A stretch of 64,000 bases of DNA from Gonatopus flavifemur (Eukaryota > Arthropoda > Insecta > Hymenoptera > Dryinidae): positions 3,472,001 through 3,536,000 of the forward strand of contig JAFFJZ010000010.1 in assembly GCA_018340375.1 (NCBI GenBank). Direction: 5' to 3'. This document shows positions 48,056-59,050 of this stretch, one piece after another (the stretch's first letter is position 1; each line of letters begins with the position of its first letter). The position numbers and the translations under genes are program-made. The notes beneath the pieces are model-generated. The model had not been told where the DNA came from. It searched no databases and saw nothing but the letters and a program-made list of their open reading frames with translations.

Positions 48056-48232
48056 GGAGATACTAGCGCCGGGACATTGGCCAAATTTTTCGTGTAAGAG
48101 TTCTCCAAAATACTTGAATATTTTCAAAATATCGCTCTATACAGCATTTCTATACATATTTTGAAAATATTCAAGTATTGTGGAGAAATCTAACACGAAA
48201 GATTTGGCTCAAGTCCCGGCGCTAGTATCCCC
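48056..48232. mobile_element. palindromic MITE, second of an adjacent pair
   Basis: GGAGATACTAGCGCCGGGAC opposes GTCCCGGCGCTAGTATCCCC. Inner arms CAAATTTTTCGTGT and CAAAATACTTGAATATTTTC pair with their complements, closing on a CTCTATACAGCATTTC loop. Its tips resemble those of the previous element, from which it is separated by only a few bases. Confidence 0.8.
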
Positions 48233-48344
48233 TTAAGCAACATCACATAGGCATCCAAGCTCTTCCTATACCAAAGATCATTCCTTTCATTGAAATACAT
48301 GCATTTCACACCATCAAAGTCGAATGAATTAACAGAAAACAACA

Positions 48345-48566
48345 GCTTCAGTGAAAATACTGCGAATCTAACAAGAGTGAGATTCTACTCTGATAAAAAG
48401 GTGGAATTTCACTCTTGAAACCGAGCTGAACCTTCACTCTGTTGAGGTGAGAATTCACTCTTATGGATTGAAAAGTCACTCTTCAGGAGCGGAATCTCAC
48501 TCTTCCTGGACCTGCAGTACTTTCACTCTTCAAGAGTGAATTTTTCACTCCAAGGAATTGAGAGAG
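48345..48566. repeat. left-truncated GAGTGAA-word element
   Basis: CACTCT and GAGTGA words run from about 48345 to the right tip TCACTCCAAGGAATTGAGAGAG, which matches the right tip of 57176-57456. The left tip CTCTCTAAATTC is missing. Confidence 0.65.
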
Positions 48567-48569
48567 AAA

Positions 48570-49240
48570 CTTTTGAATGATTTTCAAAGAAGTTCTCTTG
48601 ACTTTTAACATATTTTGTTTATTATTCAAAAGCAGAGACCAATGGTCGAATCTTCGTTGTCCGTAATACTGAGAGAATAGGACGATATTTAATCACGTTC
48701 CTCATTTTCAAGGCGTTTGGCTTGAGCCCTCAGCATCGGACGAAGAAAAGTGTAGCCTTACATGACATGAAATTAATGACACTTGTTTTTGCGGTACATC
48801 CTCATTTTGTAGGGAACAGTGAGCGAGGTTGCGGGGAATGATAAACACCCCTCTGAACTTTCTTGCAAAAAGTGATGAACTTTCCAACGTACATTAAATG
48901 ACAATTTCCGTTGATTTTAATATCTTCTTCTCACAATATAATAGGATTATCAATATCCATTGCATATCCTCTAAGAAAACGATAAATATTCCAGAATTAA
49001 GAGTATCTCTTAACTTTAACATCTATTTCATATAAAATTGATGCCACGAATATATGTTCTAATGAGGGAAGAGAGAATATGCTGTTAACTTGTTAACTCG
49101 TCAATCAGTACGAATCAGATTTTTGTCCAGGAATTTTCCTATTTGATCTCATTCAAATCTAACCGGTTTGAATAGGGAATTTTTACTCAATGAGATATAA
49201 TCAGGAGGTTCGGATGAGGTACGTTCAAATTCACTGATTA
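48570..49240. other. gene-free stretch
   Basis: No gene or bounded repeat was recognised. The reverse frame running into it from 49562 belongs to repeat copy B and is not a gene. Confidence 0.45.
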
Positions 49241-49248
49241 TATCCCAT

Positions 49249-50022
49249 CCCATGCAGGTATTGCCAAGACTGAAAAATCCCCAAGCTTGTCCCAAGGGTG
49301 GCCCAATATTGTTCCATGATTGTCCCGTTGTTCCCAATGGATAGTCAGTCATGGTACATTTGTTATTATTCTTGAAATGGTCACTACATTTGGTACAAGG
49401 TTGGCACAATTGTAAAAATCGAGCATTCGTTGAGAACAATTGTGCCAATATTGCCCACATGGGTGGCACAATGTTCATAAATATCGACTGAATTTTGAAC
49501 TCACAATGACTGAAGACTTGAGAATAACCACCGGGCCAGGGCTGGTCCGATCTTCCTGCCATAATTAATCCTACACACTAGTTTTACACACCAAGCTAGA
49601 TTTCATTGATCTAAGTCAGGATAAAACTTCAGGTAATGGTCATAGGATACTCCTCAATGTAATCATACACGGAGATCAACTGATTTTGAAGAACTCTTCA
49701 CAGAATGTTTGGAAGTCTGACTCATTTTGAAGACCATCGATTTTGATGGAACTTTGTAGTTTTGTAAGGCTTAATATCGAACCAAAAACCTTCGAACGAG
49801 TCGTCCAGATGAACAGCCGTTTGGCAGATATAAGCATTAGTCCATGCTTTCAAATAAGAAGCGTTGGTTGATGCTTGGTAAGTGAATTGGACCGGGCCTG
49901 GCAAAACCACTGGCCCAAGATTGTCCTGATCTTATCCCTCCCAAGCTTGGGCCAAGTTTGGTCAATTGTTCAAGACAAGCCTCGGCAAGTCTTGTGCCAG
50001 GCTTGGTCCATACACACATGGG
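49249..50022 (+). repeat. 0.8 kb dispersed repeat, copy B
   Basis: It begins CCCATGCAGGTATTGCCAAG and ends TGGTCCATACACACATGGG, giving short inverted CCCATG/CATGGG tips. It matches 56078-56916 in the same orientation over nearly its whole length. Both halves carry TTGGGCCAAG and CCAGGCCTGG-like palindromic words. A 137-residue reverse frame and a 67-residue reverse frame are open here but differ between copies and show no domain. Confidence 0.8.
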
Positions 50023-50029
50023 AAGCTTG

Positions 50030-51590
50030 CTAAAGTTCACCGAATATAGAAATTTCTACATGGGTCATTTATTTCATACATAATTATATAGATTTGATTC
50101 CAATGTAAATGTTGATTTCATGCAACATACTTACAACATAGTAGAATCAAGATCGATTATATGCTGAGGGATTTTGAGAACCACTAATCTCTTTCAAGCC
50201 TATCATTTCCCGAACGCACTTTCCCGAGTGGTTTTGATGTTATATTGCTTTTTATTCTCCCTCGATTACATTCCTTGTTATCGATGAAATTACTTTTTCT
50301 CTTGAAACAGGCCTACTTTATCAAACTCGATAAGTTGAATTAACAATGAGTCTCACTATTTCCAGTGAAAAATTTTTTAATATATGCGCGTATCCTTAGT
50401 CCTCTTTTCCCATTGAATTGACAATCAATTTTCTATCTAATCTTCGACTTTTATCAAGCATTGAGTGGTCATGAATGATAACCCAACAAAGACCATGCAG
50501 TCGATGTTATAAAATGAGAAATTGAGAGGAGGGAATGAAAAACTCTCAACGAGAACATATTAAATTCACCTAAACCAGTTAGTAAGAGAAGTAAAAAATG
50601 AAAAATATATTTCATAAGGAATATATCGTATGGTAAAAAATGATGACTAAGCGAAATGATCAATTACTCGTCGATAATTATTCATTGATTCCTAATAACA
50701 AAGTTCAAATCAGACCTGTTTGACTCTCGATCAATGATTAGGAAATTATTATTTCAGTAATGCATACATTCGATTCACGTAACCACTCGGAAAGAGTTTC
50801 AATTATATTTAGAAGAACAATGAGATTGATTGAATATTCTGTGTATTACGACTATCTAATGTCTGTGTCTATTTGCAACTGGAAATGCTGTTAGTGATGT
50901 ATGATTATTCATGCCTTATTGAATAGGATAATTAATTCATCTTTTTTCATTTGTGTTTTGAGGAAAAATCTGGATGTTCCCTGTTTTTCAACAAAATTCC
51001 AAGGTTCGCTCAAGTGAGAAACTCATCTTAAATCAGCATCAAATTATTCCATAAAAGCATTGAATGATGGCTCTTGATTTCTTCGAGATTCCACCAGCAC
51101 GCCCAATGGTAAGGTATCGGCACAATGGACCTTCGGAACAACGATCATTCAAGACATCTCCAACAAATCTAACATCTGAAACTTGTCTCACGTGACGCTT
51201 TCAGACAAGTTTTAGATGTTCTGTTTTAGAGGTTCTACCATCATTTCCAGCACAATTGCAAGATCCTGGAATCGCGATGTGTCGAATTATTTATAGATGT
51301 TACCAGTCATCTGAAGATTCTATTCGAAGATACTGAAATCACGTGAGGAGACTGCAACTTCGGGATTTTGCAATTCAGGATGTTGGATTTTTGGGAAAAT
51401 GAATCTCTAAGATTGCGTTACTCTGCCAAAATATAACCGGATGCGCGAAGCTTATTCTCCAGGGTCAATGCTTGGGATCGATCTAACTAAATTTTTGGGT
51501 TCTGAATCCTGTTTGATTGATTGATTTTGGATTCGAAGCTGGTTTAAATTTTAAACCTGGTTGGGACGTACTTGGTAGGAAATCGTTGAT
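50030..51590. other. gene-free AT-rich stretch
   Basis: Nothing recognisable apart from short words such as ACATCTCCAACAAATC near 51150. No gene is supported. Confidence 0.4.
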
Positions 51591-51591
51591 T

Positions 51592-51798
51592 CAAGGGTAG
51601 AAAAAAATTAGGAATAAATTATAGGTTACAGGAATTGTAATAGAAGTTTGTTTTGTAACGTTATATTACAGATTTTCTACTTTTTCGTATCTTGAAAAGG
51701 GCTCGAATTGACCCGAAACGTCGACGGCTGCAGAACATATTGAAAATATATCGTTCGACATTTACTTGGGATTTGGAACTTAATTTTTTCTACCCTTG
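51592..51798. mobile_element. CAAGGGTAGAAAAAA-tipped short element (207 bp)
   Basis: The tips CAAGGGTAGAAAAAAATTA and TAATTTTTTCTACCCTTG are inverted repeats of about 19 bp. Near the right end is GACCCGAAACGTCGACGG. The interior is otherwise not word-like. Matching flanks could not be fixed. Confidence 0.6.
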
Positions 51799-51920
51799 GT
51801 TTCAATTTTGAATCAAGTCGATAGGATCCATCCCCTATTCATTTATTCGTTCAATTTTGTAGGAGCGATTCTGGAAGAATCAAATCAGAATCGAGCATCA
51901 CTACATTATTAATTAGGATA

Positions 51921-53207
51921 CTTTCTGATCAAAAAGTACCCGGAATTTCTTAATGAAACGAAAACACTTATTAATTATTCATCGATATTCATTTTATTTC
52001 CTTCGAAGTAATCTCCATTGCAAGCAATACACATATTCCAACGCTTCTTCCAATCTTCAAAACATTTTGCATAGGCCGATTTCGGAATCGCCTTTAGTTC
52101 CTTCCGCGAATCGTAGTTTATTGTCTCAATTGTCTCAAAACGCTTTCCGCGAAGTGGTAATTTGAGCCGTGGGAATAGGGAAAAATCACAAGGAGCCATA
52201 TCAGGTGAATACGGAGCTTGAGGAACGGTATGAACATTGTTTTTAGTCAAATGACCGCGTACAAGATGAGATGCGTTATCGTGACGAAGAAACCACGAGT
52301 TATCTCTCCACAATTCTGGTCTCTTGCGACGAATGTTTTCCTTCAAACGCTACAATACGCTCACGTAATATTCCTTATTCACTGTCTGGCCTGGTGGGAG
52401 AAATTCGGAGTGGACCACACCATGGCAATCAAAGAAAAAGGTCAACAAAAACTGGATTTTAGATCGACTCTGTCGCGGTTTTTTAGGTTTTGACTCGTCT
52501 GAAAAGCGCCATTCCGATGATCGTTGGTTAGTTTCGATGTCATATTCATAGAACCATGTTTCGTCACCTTCGATAACATTTTGGCCCAAAGAAAGCATTT
52601 CTTCAGAAACATCAATGCGATGCTGTTTCTGCAACAAATTCAACACTCTCGGCACAAGCCGTGCTTCAACTCGTTTCGGCCAAAATATTGTGCATAACGT
52701 TCTGCACCGATCCGAACGAGACACCAAGATCGGATGCTATCTCTCTAATGCTCACACGACGATTTGCGAGGACGATTTCTCTAATTTTATCAATATTTTC
52801 GTCAGTGATACTGGTGGATGGACGACCGGAACGAGGCAAATTATCAACCACAATACGACCTGCTTTAAACTCTTTGTACCACTGGTACGCTTGTGTTTTC
52901 GACATATTCGAGTCTCCGTAGGTTTCTGTTAACATCTTCAACGTTTCCGCACATGAAATTTTGTTAGAAACACAAAATTTTAGACCAACCTTTTGCTCAA
53001 CCAAATTCGACATTGAGAAATTCGCAGAACGCAACAAACACTGACTCGTTTACAAGGCAACGCGCACTAACTTTTGACGAATGAGGCACAAACAAACATT
53101 TGAGTGCTAAATAACAGATGAAATAACATGGAAAACAAAAGATTCCGACAATATCTCAAGCGCGGTTTGTTTGAATAGAGAAATCCGGGTACTTTTTGAT
53201 CAGAAGG
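51921..53207 (-). mobile_element. mariner transposon (defective)
   Basis: The element is 1287 bp, the normal size for mariner. The left tip CTTTCTGATCAAAAAGTACC and the right tip GGTACTTTTTGATCAGAAGG are inverted repeats of about 27 bp with one or two differences. TA flanks both ends (51919-51920 and 53208-53209), the standard mariner target duplication. It encodes a broken transposase on the reverse strand. The few tip differences suggest moderate age. Confidence 0.92.
51975..53037 (-). pseudogene. mariner transposase, frameshifted and with an internal stop
   Basis: The family enzyme cuts and joins transposon ends through a D,D34D active site in the nucleus. The N-terminal part (52666-53037) shows a paired-type helix-turn-helix region with YQWYKEFKAGR, LPRSGRPSTS and IREIASDLGVSFGSVQ. 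The probable native start is MSNLVEQK near 53013. The frame is lost around 52680, then resumes with KRVEARLVPRVLN and GDETWFYEYD, the first catalytic Asp. A TAG stop at 52347-52349 separates this from the last part, with HDNA (second Asp) and YSPDMAPCDF (third Asp). Only 30 residues separate the last two aspartates against 34 usual for mariner, so about four codons appear deleted. The product cannot be active. Confidence 0.92.
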
Positions 53208-53871
53208 TACATCACAGTCAAGCAATCCCGTTAGATGAGAATATTGCATTATTGCCAGTAATTTTTTACAACTAGCAGTAAGTTGATCATATTAACTTGA
53301 TATACATATCCGGCACATTGAGCACATTATACAATTCACTATTTTCTTTCCTCCATTGACTACTGTTCAGAACGATAAGCTACCCTGTGAAATGGTCTCA
53401 GTTGACGCATCACTTGTCAAATTGAGTTTCTCGTGCTTCGATGCATCGATATTGGCAAAATGATTCAATTGACCGCACAAAAAAAGAAGTCGCATCGTCA
53501 TCAGAATACAACAACGAAATGTCTTCACTGTCTCTAACTGATATTTTTTTTCTCTGCGATTTTTCATTCAAACTTTCATATCGAAATCGAATTTTCCAAT
53601 ATTATTGAATTCCGAGCTTTCCATTCTTCTCACATTTTGATGCCAATGTTTGTTCATTGTCGTGACATCCGACACAGTTTTTCGTGCATGAATTTTACGA
53701 GCATCGTTCTCCTCGATCATTTTGACGTCTAAAGTTTCTAGAAGTGGTAAATCATTTCGCAATCTATAGCATAACGGAAGTTTCTAAACAACGATACCCA
53801 AATATATAGTCGTCCCCATCTCCGTTAGCTTGTCGATTCCATCAACGCGGATCCATGTGCCTTTTCAACCA

Positions 53872-54125
53872 CACTGTGAAAAATATTCGGCATTTCCCTA
53901 TACGCAGCCATTCGGAAAATTCCGGTCATGGGATGGAAAATCAATTTCTGATACATGGATATGAAATTTCCCATAAATTTAACTGAAAATTCCAAACTTT
54001 GTGGGATTTTTACTATCATTTTGCAGTAAATTTTCGGTGAAATACGGAAACTTCCTAACGCATGTATGTGTTATAATTACTTTCGAACATTTATGTGAAG
54101 TTTCCTATAGAAATTTTTTACAGTG
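53872..54125. mobile_element. CACTG-class foldback MITE, GGAAATTCC words (254 bp)
   Basis: The tips CACTGTGAAAAATATTC and AGAAATTTTTTACAGTG are inverted, with CA outside each end as a direct repeat. The interior has CATTTCCC, GGAAAATTCC, ATGGGATGG and GGAAACTTCC words. Confidence 0.7.
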
Positions 54126-54967
54126 CAGAAAGTTGTTCTATATTGTTATGAGATGAGAACAAAATAAAATAAGTTTCAGCGATCAGTGCACTTTTCGTTA
54201 AGATTATTCCTTTCCATGCCACGAATTGTTGCAATTTCACATGTTACTGAAGGTTGAATCGTTCATTGGAACGAATTAATGATGGAATAACGAAAAACTC
54301 AGTTGCTAAAGATGCAAAATCTTGCCGTACATCTTTTGAATGATGCTTCCATTCCCAAGGGATTTCAACAACATAATTTCCCATCCTTTTCAACGTTCTT
54401 ATATGTGACGTATTATGTGTCATTAATGTTGTTTCACTATTACACATACATCCCCCGAGAACACGATTTGAATACACTCATTTCTCGTCTCGTTAGAGGT
54501 ATACCCACTCAATCACACAAATGGCAACACGATTCCCGTCCCTGGAGGTAACTATTCCAATTTACAGCAGCATGGACATAGCCACCATCGATCAGAAATT
54601 TGAGAATATCTTCCCCCCGAACTTGAGATTCCCTGATTTTATTAATAATCGTTCCCCAGCGTGTATCCATTTTGGCCCTACTTCGGCCAAAAACTAACTC
54701 ACTATGAATGTTGTATGAGAGCAAAGGCAGCTTGATGAAATTCATGCATTCAGAGTCCATGCGATCAACGCTCCTGCTCCGTGCTTTCAATGCATGATAG
54801 TATACTTGAAAAGTGTGATTTCATGAATCTAATGCTCGATAGTTGGCTCAATTCAGACGCATGATGTATTTCACGCATTTTTCTTCCTGCATTAAACGCG
54901 TAGCAATCTAACTTCTGAAAATGTCTTGTTATTGAAGCCAAAAAGTGCAGAGAACGGAATTAAGATA

Positions 54968-55755
54968 TAGGGGAAGTTGGAATAAAACCGGGTACCATAA
55001 CTTCAATCGGTCATGGAGAAGTTCCTATTAGCAATAGATTAACCAACAAAACTTTTCAGTTTCCTTATTCATTCATTAACAACTTACTATTCGTATATTA
55101 CTGTGAAATTCATACAATTTCTTTTATATTTGTTCTAGTCGAAAGATACAAAAACTCGATTCCACTCCATGGGTAGGGTAAAACCGGGTACTCCTTTAAA
55201 TTAATGCTGGACACTTCTGAATTGTGAAATTTTCATGTTTGAAAATTGATATATTTTCACCAACTGAACAAAATTTTTCAGAGAAAGAATTTTTTTGCGG
55301 CCAACTCAGTTGAGAACAAAAGTCGCAAGCACACACAAAAGAATCTTCAAGAATTTCGTCAAATTTCATAAATTGGAAGATAAAATCTCAAGTACCCGGT
55401 TTGACCCCACAGTAACTTGTTGAGGTAAACATGGCTTAGATAGATTATGGCGTTACTCCAGGCAAATTATTAAAAAATGAAAATAAGCAGGAAAACATGC
55501 TCAATTGAAGTATGTAAGTGCCTCTTTCTTGAGAGACTGGTAGAGCAATTGAAACTCACTCTTTTTTCCCATAGAAAACTTCAAACAACGTTCTAAGTGA
55601 GAAAGAGCGTTGCATCGATGCTGTTGTTCTCTCCAACTGCTCAAAATATCTACTGCTACCAGTTCAAGCGTTTGCTGTCAGAAAGAAGCACTGATCAGGG
55701 AAATATTGAGGTACCGGTTTGACCCACCTACCCGGTTTTACCCGACTCTCCCCTA
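54968..55755. mobile_element. TAGGGGA-tipped element, AAAACCGGGTA words (788 bp)
   Basis: The left tip TAGGGGAAGTTGGAATAAAA with CCGGGTACC opposes CTACCCGGTTTTACCCGACT and CTCCCCTA on the right. GGTAAAACCGGGTAC and GTACCCGGTTTGACCCC lie inside. Matching flanks were not fixed. The GGGGAGAGTxGGGTAAAACCGG tip type is familiar to me as a dispersed insect repeat. Confidence 0.65.
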
Positions 55756-56077
55756 TCCGTGAAAAACGAAGTAGAAAACCATGTCAATTCTTAACCCTGG
55801 AACTGTTTACATATTTTTTTAGCCCTCATACTGTATAAATGGGTCCACGGGACCTGGTTGACGAAATGTGCTGTAATCCTTGACGATAGTGGTTGATTCC
55901 CTTCAATGGGGTTAAAATCGAAACACCAAACTGTAAACTAAATATTCAGATTATTGAGAACAGAATTCAATCGCACGAAAGTTTTTCTTCAACCATGTTT
56001 GTGGTATCAAAAAACCCGTGTAGGGCAAAACGACATGGATTTGAGGAAGCGCTCTGGGTTCACTAGACCCATGTATA

Positions 56078-56916
56078 CCCATGCAGGTATTGCCAAGACT
56101 GGGAAAAACCTAAGCTTGTCCCAAGGTTGGCACATGTGTCAGAAACAAACCTCCGTTAAAAATAATTGGACCTATGATGATTGGTTCCATGATTGTCCCG
56201 TTATTCCCAATGGATGATCGCAGTCATGGTACAATTATTAATATTTTTGAAATGGTCACTACAGTTGGCACAAGCTTGGCACGATTGTGAAAATCGAGCA
56301 TTCGTTGAGAACAATTGTGCCAATATTGCCCACATTAGTGGCACAATGTTTATAAATATTGAATGAATTTTGAATTCACAATGGCTGAAGAGTTGGGGAT
56401 AAACATCGGGCCAGGGCTGGCCCGATCTTCCTGCCATAATTAACCCTACACACTAGTTTTACACATCAGACTAGATTTTATTGATCTAAGTCAGGATAAA
56501 ACTTCAGGTAATGGTAATAGGATACTCTTGAATGTAATCATACACAGAGATCAACTGATTTTGAAGAACTCTTCACAGAATGTTTGGATGTCTGGCTCAT
56601 TTTGAAGACCATCGATTTTGATAAAACTTTGCAGTTTTGTAAGGCCTAATATCGAACGGAAAACCCTCGAAACAGTCGTCCAGATGAACAGCCGTGTTTC
56701 AGATATAAGCATTGGTTCATGCTTTCAAATAAGAAGCATTGGTTGGTACTTGGTAAATGAATTGGACCGGGCCTGGCAAAATCACTGGCCCAAGCTCGTC
56801 TTGATCTTATTATTCCCAAGCCTGGGCCAAGTTTGGTAAATTGTTCAAGACAAGTCTCGGCAGGTCTTGTGCCAGGCTTGGTCCATCTTTCGGCCATTGG
56901 TCCATACACACATGGG
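56078..56916 (+). repeat. 0.8 kb dispersed repeat, copy C
   Basis: It begins CCCATGCAGGTATTGCCAAG and ends TGGTCCATACACACATGGG, as copy B. It retains ACATGTGTCAGAAACAAACC, also in copy A but replaced in copy B, so copies A and C share an arrangement that B lost. The reverse frames (56201-56437, 56646-57005) parallel those of copy B but carry no domain. Confidence 0.8.
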
Positions 56917-57175
56917 ATGGAGGAAACTGGCATAGTAAAACATGGACCGACCAAACATTTGGTCACTACAATCAATCGCATCGTTAGTTCAACTGAGCGT
57001 ATCATAATTTCGATCGAACCGTTCAGTTCCCATGATTATGCAGTTTGGTCTGTCCATATTTCACTATTCGCTGAATGATCATCACTACTCCTTTCTCTCC
57101 ATGTATCGGTTGTTCCATATCAGAATCGTGGTCGATTTTTAACGGACAAGTTTTTCTCCAATGGCGCTTCATCAA

Positions 57176-57456
57176 CTCTCTAAATTCTTTGGAGTGAATA
57201 TTCACTCTTCAAAGAGTAAAAATACTGCAACTCTAGAACGGAGTGGGAGCTCAACTCTTGAGGGTGAAATTTCACTCTTCAAGAGTCAATATTCACTCTT
57301 TTTCCTAAGAGTGAGTTTTTCACTCCAAACACCAGAGTTGATTTCCACTCTTATAGAGTGAAAATTCACTCTTTAAGAGTGAAATTTTTCACTCTTTCGG
57401 AGTTGCAGTATTTTCACTCGGCAAAAGTGAATTTTCACTCCAAGGAATTCAGAGAG
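57176..57456. mobile_element. CTCTCTAAAT-class MITE, GAGTGAA words (281 bp)
   Basis: The tips CTCTCTAAATTCTTTGGAGTG and CACTCCAAGGAATTCAGAGAG are inverted and flanked by AA on both sides as a direct match. CACTCTT and AAGAGTGAA words fill it. It is nearly identical to 63020-63528 apart from the insertion in that copy. Confidence 0.85.
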
Positions 57457-59050
57457 AATGATGGAGACGAAGTCCCCGAGGGAAAAAATTGAGATCCGAC
57501 CAGATCTGATTTTTGGCCAGATTTGAACAGATCTATTCAGATCTGAGAAGCTACAATTTCAGCTTGTATTTGTCAACACACATGTTCAACTTTGACATAG
57601 GAAAATATTAGAAAATTTTCTGGTAGTTGAACAATTAATCGCTCATCAAGATTAAATGTGATTTTCAATTCAGATCTACACAGATCTAACCAGATCCTAA
57701 TAGAGACCTAAATAGATCTCAACTTTTTTTCCCCGGGTCACAAAATTTCAAAATACACAAATTTTCATAGAGATATTTCAGAAATTGAGAAAATATACGA
57801 ACTACAAAATGTTTGTTTAGCATGTACACAACACGTAGCTGGAATCTAATAATGTTTGTTCGGGTGTTCGTATTTGGACTCCCCAACATCATAAACTCAA
57901 TCGATTCATCAACAATTCATTTGGAACTATCATTTGTTTCAAAATTTATGAAATGTATCGATCTTCACACCGAATATGAAATTCAGTCTCGACGATGATT
58001 GATATATCACTCCGTGTCATAGATATGATCTTCCGAATGTGGGAGACAGATCAATCTTTCAAAATATCATCTTTGTCTGCGTTTTAATGTTCTGACCGCG
58101 AATCGATGAAACTACGAGAAGGTGATTCTCTATAACGTCCTTGAGAAATGTATTCGTAAAAATCTTGGGACTTCTCGTATCATATTTTAAAGTAATTTAT
58201 CGTAACGTATCGTATTGTATCGGCGCAGCAGCACTGAACTTGTTTCACTGGATGGACGCGTCGCTTCTTTGGTAACCGGCGTAAGCGCCTCCAGTTGTGA
58301 TTCGTATAGCATTCGTAGCGGTTCGAGTTGAATCATTGTTGCTGTCTTCATTCTCACGAGTTCCGTCATTTATACGCACTTTGATGGTAAATTGGAATCA
58401 AGATATGTACGCGTGTATATACGTATAGTGACATGCGTGTTAATCATGCGTCATGTTTTATAATTACTTTTCAATTCGTATGAATAATCAAATCTTTCCC
58501 ATGTGCGTTGGGATAAAAATAATGCCTTGTTGTTCATGATAAAATGTAGAATGTATAGATGTTTGGAAAAGGTTCAACAACCAGTTTTGCGAGTGAATTG
58601 CGTGGATCATTCTTAGATTCATAAAAAAGGATGTCATTGGAATTTATGTTGTCAATTGATCGATATTGCAGCAAGAACAAGTGAAAATTCATCGATCGTA
58701 TTAATATTTCCTTTTTCACGTGTGACATTTGTGATCTATCGTGCTTGTTGCGCGGAATGTGAGAAAAATGAGTGCATTTTTGAAAAAACTGGATTAAATT
58801 TGTTAATGGAACGAAGGTTTGAGTACCTTAATCATGTTTATCAAATTTATCTACTCACCTGCGAGGAGAATGAAACAACCATCTTCGAGTTATTTGTATT
58901 CTCAAGATTGTTGGAAGGAGTTGAAAAATCATTCTTAGAGAGTCACGTTCGAACCCTTGTGGAGAATAGCAACAGGTGTATACTTACCTTGCATATAATG
59001 CAAACGAACAATTCCCAAGCCACGTAAAGTAAACGTAGCCACGTTGGACC
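57457..59050. other. region upstream of the receptor exon
   Basis: No coding exon was recognised. AGATCTG/CAGATCT words lie at about 57490-57720 between GGGGAAAAAA-like tracts (GAGGGAAAAAATTGAGATC and GATCTCAACTTTTTTTCCCC), probably another foldback repeat. DNA around 58190-58380 has more CpG than its neighbours and could hold a promoter or 5' exon of the receptor gene, but no core promoter motif could be assigned. The 123-residue frame at 58656-59027 has no domain and ends before the receptor start. Confidence 0.4.

Noticed and set aside
49149..49562. 137-residue reverse frame, repeated at 56 kb and 46 kb
   Set aside because: The frame is conserved only because the whole repeat is; copies differ in length and stop position, and no domain or start context is evident.
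51690..51735. Possible hammerhead ribozyme at CCGAAACGTC
   Set aside because: The required CTGANGA core strand and a closing helix are not present nearby; only the GAAAC part is found.
52615..52932. 86-105 residue forward frames inside the mariner
   Set aside because: They are antisense shadows of the transposase coding strand.
58656..59027. 123-residue frame just before the receptor
   Set aside because: It has no recognised family or membrane pattern, is in another frame, and the receptor ATG has its own good context and upstream in-frame stop.
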